Shown here in pieces: positions 56,993 through 64,000 of a stretch of DNA of 64,000 nt. The notes below the pieces were generated by a model. That model was not told where the DNA came from and did not search any database. It worked only from the letters and a program-made list of their open reading frames with translations. The position numbers were made by a program, and so were the translations under genes. Position 1 is the first letter of the stretch, and every line of letters begins with the position of its first letter. Source of the DNA: Heterotrichella gracilis (taxonomy: Eukaryota > Sar > Xanthophyceae > Tribonematales > Xanthonemataceae); the NCBI GenBank assembly GCA_032358255.1, contig JAULBX010007885.1, positions 1 through 64,000 of the forward strand, read 5' to 3'.

Positions 56993-59250
56993 ATGAACGG
57001 GTAAGCCTCACTTTTCTGTATGTCAGCTGTAAATCAGTGTCATCGTCAGACTGCAGTGCGTGTTACAGACTATGGGGATGTAAGACAATGTCTTTTCAAC
57101 CTCTGTCCGAACCTACAGGTACTTGACTGGCCATGTGCAAGAAACCAATAGGCCCTTCGTGTTTGATGCCAACAACATTGTCGCCCTCATCACCTGCTTC
57201 CTGGTACGTGTCCAAAGCCCCAGGAGCATCCTCTTGTGAACAGCTCCTGCTCTTGGTCACTGTGATTTACCGACTGCCATCCTGATCCTGCAGGTGGCGG
57301 CACTTGCCAACGCTGCGGGCGTTGGCGGTGGGGCACTACTTGTGCCGCTATTTAACCTTCTGCTTCACTTCAGTGAGTTACAGTTGCTGCCTGAAGCTAC
57401 AAAGTTTTTTACAAGATGTGTTGCATATGGCTACTCCTCTACATAGGGATCTGAATGCAACTGTGTGTCAACTCTGCAGGTTTGAAGGCATCAACAGCAC
57501 TCTCTCAAGCAGTGATAACTGGTGGTGCCCTAGGTAGTGCATGGTACTACATACTGGCGAAACACCCCAAATGTCCACACAAACCTCTCATCGATTTCCC
57601 AGTTGCGCTGATGATTACTCCAGTACTGCTGCTGGGGGTGAGCGCAGGTATGGTGCAGCCCTTCCATCTGCACTGAATTTGAGCTGAACATGGCAGCGAC
57701 CGGCCACCCATTCGATTCCCATTGTTGCGCTTTCTGTGCCTTCTGATGAGGCCTCGTTTGGTTACGCAGGTGTCCTCCTGAACATGTCAGTCCCCAACTG
57801 GCTCATCACATTCTGCCTTGTTGCGTTGCTGTGCTTCCTGACGTATCGCACACTGCGGACAAGCATACGGCTGCATCAGTATGAAGTCAAGGCAGCGCAA
57901 GTGGCTAGGCAGGGCCAGCAGCTGAATACCTCACCAGGTGTGCAGCATCGGACATTTTCAGACAGTAATCCAGGCCACCAAAGCCTGCCTCAGCAGTCAA
58001 GTCCACACTCGCAAAAGACTTTGCCTGCAGCACGCAGTGGGACTGAGGAAGGTACTTGCAGCCACCAGAGTGAGGTACAGCTACTGCGTGGCTCTGATCC
58101 ACATGGGGACACAACCGGTTCTGGCGAGGCACCATCAAACAATGATGGCACATTTGGCGGGTGGAGGTACAAGGCAAGCACAGCAGGCAACCTCCATGAC
58201 TCTGATGACAATGATGGCCAAATCTTCATTGGGGCAGTACCGGCAGCACAGCAGCAGGCCAATGAAGATTGTGGTCCTAATGGACGTGATGGATCAGCTG
58301 CACATGTGGTGTGCTTGACCGGGCAACCAACAATCAGATCCAAGGATGCACTGGGGAACAAACAGCCATTGCATTCATTTCCTATTGACCCCAGCCACTC
58401 ATCCCCTACAGAGGAGTATTCAACGCCGACATTGTCAGCAGAAGCGCCTGATGCGCCTCACTGCGGCAGAGGGCAGCACCTGCAGCAAGATGAGGAGCAC
58501 CCCCTGCATCAGCCTGCTGCAGCTTCGCCTGCTGCAGCCCCAGGCAGTGGCGGGTACCGCTTTCCATGGCTGCAAGCTGTGCAGCTCCTGGGACTCTGGA
58601 TGACCTTTGTCGTGCTTCAGGCTGCAAAGAGCACATTTCCCACATGCGCCTGGCAGTTCCTGGTGCTGTTTGGTGCACAGGCTGTGGTGTCCCTTGGCGC
58701 CACGGCATTTTTCGTGCGCCAGACAATCAAGCTTCACCTGCGGGACAGGGATTTCCAGCTCAGCCTGCCAATCTTGTATGAAGATGAGCTAAGCAGCACG
58801 CCAAGCTGGACATTGGAGGTGCTGGTCAAGTTCTGCATCATTATACTTGTGGGTGGGGTCATCGCTGGCCTCCTTGGCATTGGCGGTGGAATGATTGTCA
58901 CGCCGCTGATGCTGGAGCTGCAGCTGCACCCACAGGTCACAGCCGCTACCAGTGCCATAGTTGTACTCTTTTCAGCTTCCTCAGCAACCTTGGCTTTTGC
59001 GTTTCAGCACAGGCTGAACACACAGTATGCGCTGATCTATGGCGGTGTGTCTCTGCTTTCGTCTCTTATTGGCGTTTTTGTGGTGGGCAAGATAATGAAG
59101 AGATCTGGCAAGTCATCCATTATTGTCATGATTTTGGCGTTTGTGATTGGGAGTGGGGCGATTTTGATTGCTGTATACGGTGGGCAGAAGGCAATTGCCG
59201 ACCTCACACATCACCACAACATTGGCTTCAGCGGGTTCTGCAAGTCGTAG
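56993..59250 (+). CDS. TauE/SafE (DUF81) family membrane transporter
   Basis: Five exons in phase (56993-57000, 57119-57203, 57294-57372, 57480-57647, 57770-59250), 606 residues as modelled. The first 8-base exon supplies M-N-G; a longer upstream exon with a signal peptide is quite possible. Two copies of the family's half-domain are visible. The first is VAALANAAGVGGGALLVPLF then KASTALSQAVITGGALGSAW, the second GGVIAGLLGIGGGMIVTPLM then TAATSAIVVLFSASSATLAF. The paired G-x-G-G-G motifs are diagnostic. Between the halves lies a hydrophilic insert of about 210 residues (roughly 160-370), rich in Ser, Gln, His and Gly, as in plant TauE proteins but longer. Bacterial relatives export sulfite, sulfonates or organic anions; the algal substrate is unknown. 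The long last exon is unusual among these intron-rich genes. Confidence 0.9.
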
Positions 59251-61795
59251 TAAGTCAGTAATGCCCACTTTTTCTTGCGCCGGATATCCTAGTAATTTCA
59301 ATGAGATAAATCATTTTGGAAGGTGGCTCAGTACTGAACATTTTTGTTTCAATTTGTTTAGAATATTTAGTGATTTAAGAAAACTGGCGCTAGGCAATAT
59401 GCCAGATGTGGTTGCAAAGCTAAAAGCTAGGCGTGAAGGCATTGCCATCCTCCTCAAGGTCATCGTGCACATGTACCACCCTGTCATTCCTTGCTACACA
59501 CCAGGTTTAGCAGGCATCTTTTTTTGTAGTGCGCACGTCTTCAGGGTCTTTTTGTCACCTCAGCGGTTTCACAGCACACACGTTTTTGGTAGTATTTTTT
59601 GGCTTGTTTTACTGTCTGTCATGCTTTTTGTGCTATGCAGCCATCAAACAGCGAGACACCTTCCTGTAGCACGAGGCAACATTTTTGCTGGCGCACAATG
59701 TCTGAATATTTGCTCAAGAATGTGATCCCTGTGAGGGTAACACTCCAACCAAACCTGCTTAACCGATTTTGTACACGGGCACGGCCTGCTGCAGCCAGTT
59801 ATGCCCCATTGGGACCCATTGCAGCACCTGCAGTAGGTTGCAGGTCTGACTGGTGAACACCACCAGGCTGTTTCGATGCCGAACTTTGTTGGCGCTCTGG
59901 CTGTACTGTACTACACTTGCATCCATATGGCAATTGCCACGCTTCGCATCATCACCATGGCAAGGCTCGGAGCAACGGTTGTCAGTTACAGCCGCAATGT
60001 TTATCAGCTGCAGCTCACAACCGTGTTAGTTGCCAGTGGATGACAGCCTGGCCGGGCCCAGCGGCTGTGGCAACTTGGACTGAGTTATGCAGACTACTTT
60101 AAGGGCACCGCTAGTGAAAGAATTTGGTGGCAAACCAGTGGTGGCCTTCAGTCAGTGACTTCAAAGCCAAGCTGATGGGAGATGCATTCAACTTGATGTG
60201 TTTCTTCAACTAGTGGCCACCTACAGAGGCTCAGCCTCAGGCCAGCAACCGTAGCTCAATGCAATGAGCCTTCAAAAAGGAGGTCGCTAATATGGAGTTT
60301 TTGAGCAATTCTTGCGGTGGGTAAAGTGGTCATAGTTCGTCATTGACACACAGAAGAGTTCCCCAGGCCAAGCCGTTTAGATAACGAACTGACTTGGCCT
60401 GGCATGTAGCCTGGATAGCAGCGGTGCGCTGCTGGCAAGCATATATCACGAGTTGTTGTTACAGTTTCAGGTGCCTTCCAGGCTATGTAGGTATTACCAA
60501 ACAGCACACTCCTAACAGCATAACTCTCAATGTGACCCTGTCGGTATAAATCCTCCTACTTTTGGACTGGAACGAAGAAAAGACCTTTGTCAAAGGAAAC
60601 ACTAACCCCAGCTGGCTAACAATCAGCAATTGGGTGCAATGATCAGCAAGGAAAAACCTGGTTGCGAGTGACGTGGCACATGGCCCCTGCCAATAAAAAG
60701 TGTACCACCCTAAAGATCAAGCTGTGCAGCAGAACCCCTTCTGGACCATCACCGACTATAAGCTTTGTAGTTTGCAAGTGGCTCCTTGGCCTCCACCACC
60801 CCCAGCTCCAGTTGACCAGCACCGACTCTCTGATATGCACAGCCCACCACCATACTGGGCCTCCAGCTCTTCCTCTGGCACTCCAAGCTTCAACACCAAT
60901 GGAAGCTGGGGCACCAGTGCTGCTGCAGCGCGACGAACAGGGCACAAACAACAAGCCACATGCTTACAAGGCACCCACACGGCAGTGTGCAACAAATATG
61001 CCGTGCAATACACGTACCAGGGGTGGTACAGGGTGGTGCAAAAACACGCTGTAACTTCACTGCACTGTGTCACAAACAAAATCTGCGGTGATAAGACAGT
61101 ACTCTTACAAATTTACTGCTGCATCTTGGAACGCAAGCCAGATACAGGATAGCAGTGGATCAGACAGGATAGCTTGGTGTGGGCACTAGTGTACAAAAAG
61201 ACGAACTTCGAGAAATAAATTGTTTGACAGGTCATGTGAAAGGCAGGCTTCTTGTCCACAGTATAACTTTGGAATACCCACACAGTTAACAGCCACATTT
61301 TATTTTTTGTGCAGAAAGTTCAAGCTTGTAAGGGACACTGGTGCAGACTAGGCAGAAGCAGCAGCATGACTGCCTTCTGTACCTTGATGTACGCAAAGGC
61401 ACGTGCACGGCCACCACCAGGCGCACATCGTTCCCCCCTGGAGGGAGTGGGGTCACCGGCTCCATGCCTCTGGATTTCTGGCAGGCAGGCAGGCAACTAT
61501 TGAGCGAACAGCTGTGAGGCAAAATTCAACAGCACAAGCACAGGCCTGTCCTTGCTTACCCGCTACACTGCGGCTGGTGGTCGTCAGAGCCGCGCAGGTG
61601 AGCAGCACAGGGCTTGGTCTGTAGCTCACTCGTCAGTGGGTGGCCTGCTCCATAGCATCACGAGCCAGCCCTGGAAGGGATCGCAGGCAAGTGCAAGTGT
61701 GTGCAACCCAATGCGGTGGCACATTCACTGCACTGCATATGTTCCAGCAGCACACAGCAGATGCAATTCCCTTGCCAGTGGTGTTTCCGATACTC
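59251..61795. other. intergenic gap of about 2.5 kb
   Basis: It contains the TauE/SafE 3' flank and the 3' flank of the HEXIM-like gene. The longest open frame (59168-59725, plus) overlaps the transporter's last exon in another frame and has no recognisable content. No RNA gene was seen. Confidence 0.4.
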
Positions 61796-62853
61796 TCAAC
61801 TGCTGTAGTCTTCGGTGACAGCGTCCACATGCGAGTGCTCCACTTCAGGTGCGTCCTCCTCCACCCCGTTGTTCTCGTTGAGCTGCTCTTGCAACAGGAA
61901 GAGCCTCTGCAGAAAGGGACACTAGCAGTCAGTATCTGTTGAGGAAAAGAGGAGCTTCCGAGCAAACACCACGCGCAGAACTTCACAAAATCACCATACC
62001 TCTCTCAAGTTCAAGTTTTCCTCCTCCAAGTTTGCAATATACGCCGTTTGCTCCTCAAGCCGGGCCTTGATGTGCCGTGGAACAGTTTTCTCACTGTCGT
62101 CTTCATCTATGTGCAGCTGAAAGCCATGGACATCCTCTGGCTCTGAGTCATCTCCATCAGAGGAGTCTGCATCGTTGCCAGAAGACGAGGCAGGAGAATC
62201 TCGCTTTGTGATGAGCCCAGCATTTGTGCCAAAAAAGTCCAGGTCTGCGCCCAGTGCAGCCGCATCTTCCTCCAAAGTCTGATACCCGCTTGTCCAGTTC
62301 TGCCCTCTCCCGCTGGCCATGTCAACAGCAGTATCTGCAACAGAGCACAACCACAGATGTTAGACCTACTGTAGGGAAAACTTTTGGAGTTGCCAAGAGG
62401 CTGACCTGCTCAATAAACCAGACAAAGGTCATGCAAACCAGTAGCCAACTTACCTCTGCTTCCCATCAAAAACGAGTTTGTGTTCTCTGGTGCACGGGGG
62501 GCAGTCCGAGGAACGGACCCAGGCGTGTCCTTCACCCTCGCCGCGTTTCCTGAAACAGGGATGGTAGCTGAAAACCTGCCCAGCTTCCATAACGGCAACA
62601 TAACATGCCTCCCAGCACGGGAGCACTGCGAGGACCTACCGCCATAGAACCGACGCGTTTTGGCTGCGTTCTTGCGTCGAAGCTCCTCCAGAGGCAGAGG
62701 GTCCGCAGCATTCCGCTTGGGCCCTGGACGTTTGAAAGCACTTTTGTTTGGACGGACATGCAAGCCACCATGGGTCCTACCGCCCCTATTCCTGTTCCCC
62801 CACCCGGGTCCACCGGAAGGCTGCTGAGGCTCCATGTCTGAACTCACAGCCAT
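61796..62853 (-). CDS. HEXIM-like protein: basic region, NTxSFLM motif, acidic stretch, coiled coil
   Basis: Four exons in phase (62853-62640, 62549-62454, 62334-62000, 61906-61796), 251 residues from the ATG at 62853 (or 245 from 62835). Order of parts: a Gly/Arg/Lys-rich N-terminus (FKRPGPKRN, ELRRKNAAKTRRFYGG), then APRAPENTNSFLMGSRGD, then an acidic Ser/Asp stretch (DSSDGDDSEPED, DEDDSEKTV), then a C-terminal coiled coil (YIANLEEENLNLRERLFLLQ). Animal HEXIM, the inhibitor of the elongation kinase P-TEFb, has the same order: basic RNA-binding region, P-Y-N-T-T-Q-F-L-M, acidic patch and dimerising coiled coil. The Tyr of the animal motif is Glu here. Plants also have unnamed proteins with N-T-x-S-F motifs. 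The gene model is good; the HEXIM link is a hypothesis. Confidence 0.7.
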
Positions 62854-63539
62854 AGACCGTAAGGAGGTCAACCTGCACGAGAAAACAACGAAGAATGGTC
62901 AGCAATCTTCGTCAGCAACAGTGGTGAACCAGCCAGGAGCCAACTCAATGCCTTTGGTGCCAGCCAGGGAAACCCGTCAAACTCAGGCAGTCACAAATAC
63001 ACCAAGGATGTCAAACAGCACAGTTTTGTGGTTGCTATTGGACGCTTGGAGAACCTTTCTCACCTTTGATGGTGCCGCTGTGGTAGCTGGCAGGAAGTGG
63101 AACGTCGAGAACCAGTATTGAGCAACAGGTCAACAAGTCAGTAGCAAGACGACTTCAGAAGACCAGCAAACACTACAACCAAATTCAGAATATGGCTTGC
63201 GTTGTGTTGGTGTGCCAGGTTATGTGCTGCCTCGTCGATGGCTCCATCCTGGTGGATATTACATGATAATACGACTAATATCACGGGCATGGAAAGGGCG
63301 GTGGTGGGTACTGCATGTTCAAAGTGGGTGTTTGTATCTATGTCAACAACTTTGGTTTCCACACAAGCCATGCACGGTTGACGACCCAGCAAAGGTTGGG
63401 CAGGACAAGCCTTTGATTGCGTTTGCAGGTAGTAACAGCGCATGCAGTCAGTTTTAGGCAGTGGACGCACAGGCTGCACCCACAGCTTGGGTGGCCCTGG
63501 AACACAGCCTGATGCATAGTGGCCGGTCCAACTTGTAGT
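62854..63539. other. divergent promoter region
   Basis: This is the shared upstream region of the HEXIM-like gene and the partial gene at the window's end. A plus-strand open frame at 62834-63121 overlaps the HEXIM-like first exon in antisense and is discounted. Nothing else was recognised. Confidence 0.4.
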
Positions 63540-64000
63540 ATGGCTGCGGCACCTGCAGCCCCCCCGCCTTGGCGGTGGCAGTCTGATCCAGTTCCATCCT
63601 TCCGACCATCAGGCCAGGCAGCAGCCAGCACAGCAGCAGATGCGAGCATTGATGGCGCTTCAAACGCCTGGAAGCACGTTAGGAACGTAGTGCGAGACGA
63701 CGGGAAAGCAGTGGACCTGTATGAGCTGCTGTCCCACTCGTCCAGGGAGACGCAATATTCATTTCATCCCCAAGGAGTAAGTGCAGCAGGGGCTGTCAGC
63801 AGGGGTTGCTTCAACTAGGGGTTGCCTAACCCCGTTTCTCGATACCCCGTTTGATGTTTAGAGAAGCTTGTGGGTCTATCGGGCAGTCGCACGCCTTTTT
63901 ACACATGCATGCATATATACTGGTACACGCACTGACTGATTCTACACATTGTGATGGTTCACATTGCATCAGGTAGGCTTGTACAAACGTGCCAGGTAGC
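63540..64000 (+). CDS. unidentified protein, first exons only (runs off the window)
   Basis: An exon from ATG 63540 to 63776 opens with an Ala/Pro-rich stretch and continues WKHVRNVVRDDGKAVDLYEL then SSRETQYSFHPQG, ending at a GTAAGT donor. A second exon may start at 63973 after ATCAG, in matching phase, giving VGLYKRA before another GT at the window's edge. The amphipathic helix plus D-x-Y-E-L-L pattern is conserved-looking, but I do not recognise the family. An ATGCAT palindrome lies within the intron at about 63905. Confidence 0.55.

Noticed and set aside
59168-59725. 185-residue plus-strand frame after the transporter
   Set aside because: It begins inside the transporter's last exon in another frame and shows no recognisable motif.
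62834-63121. 95-residue plus-strand frame beside the HEXIM-like gene
   Set aside because: It overlaps the antisense of that gene's first exon and has no recognisable content.

Overview
This is 64 kb of nuclear DNA from a green alga. Almost every gene is split by spliceosomal introns of about 50-1,100 bases (GTGAGT/GTAAGT donors, TGCAG acceptors). Coding GC is moderate, and TGTAA, the usual green-algal polyadenylation signal, follows several stop codons. Protein content is eukaryotic and plant-like: COX6B, quinone-type dihydroorotate dehydrogenase, MAGE/Nse3, MIS12, an OSCA/TMEM63-type channel, a tocopherol-cyclase-like protein and a theta-class GST. Compact introns, frequent ATGCAT palindromes in noncoding DNA and long low-complexity tails suggest a trebouxiophyte such as Coccomyxa; that placement is inference. 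No tRNA, rRNA, CRISPR array, virus-like element or intact transposon was found.

Layout. 1-6 kb: a minus-strand multi-pass membrane protein whose 5' end is unresolved. 6.1-6.9 kb: COX6B (+). 7.2-13.7 kb: three minus-strand genes (secreted tocopherol-cyclase-like protein, theta GST, small Cys-rich membrane protein). 14.3-18 kb: NSE3/MAGE (+) converging on an ankyrin-repeat gene (-). 18-32 kb: three plus-strand genes in tandem (DHODH, strictosidine-synthase-like/APMAP, and a 13-exon PP2C phosphatase with an unusual N-terminus and an RGG tail). 34-39.7 kb: a secreted protein with two FAS1 domains (+). 41-52 kb: minus-strand OSCA-like channel, SNM1-type DNA-repair nuclease and an acidic-tailed small protein. 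53-59 kb: MIS12 and a TauE/SafE transporter (+). 61.8-62.9 kb: a HEXIM-like small protein (-). 63.5 kb to the end: the first exon(s) of an unidentified gene (+).

The genes do not form a pathway. Several concern chromosome maintenance (NSE3 of SMC5/6, SNM1 cross-link repair, MIS12 kinetochore) and two concern mitochondria (COX6B, DHODH), but this looks like ordinary eukaryotic gene order. For the genes called with confidence, exon chains were built by hand so that reading phase is conserved across every junction; the total coding length divides by three in each complete model.

The observations most worth following are the predicted CS-like/PP2C/RGG fusion, the protein with HEXIM-like order of parts, the Cys-rich loop in the OSCA-like channel, a PIP-box-like motif at the end of SNM1, a cluster of TGAGTCA sites upstream of the channel gene, and foldback or hairpin repeats in introns.
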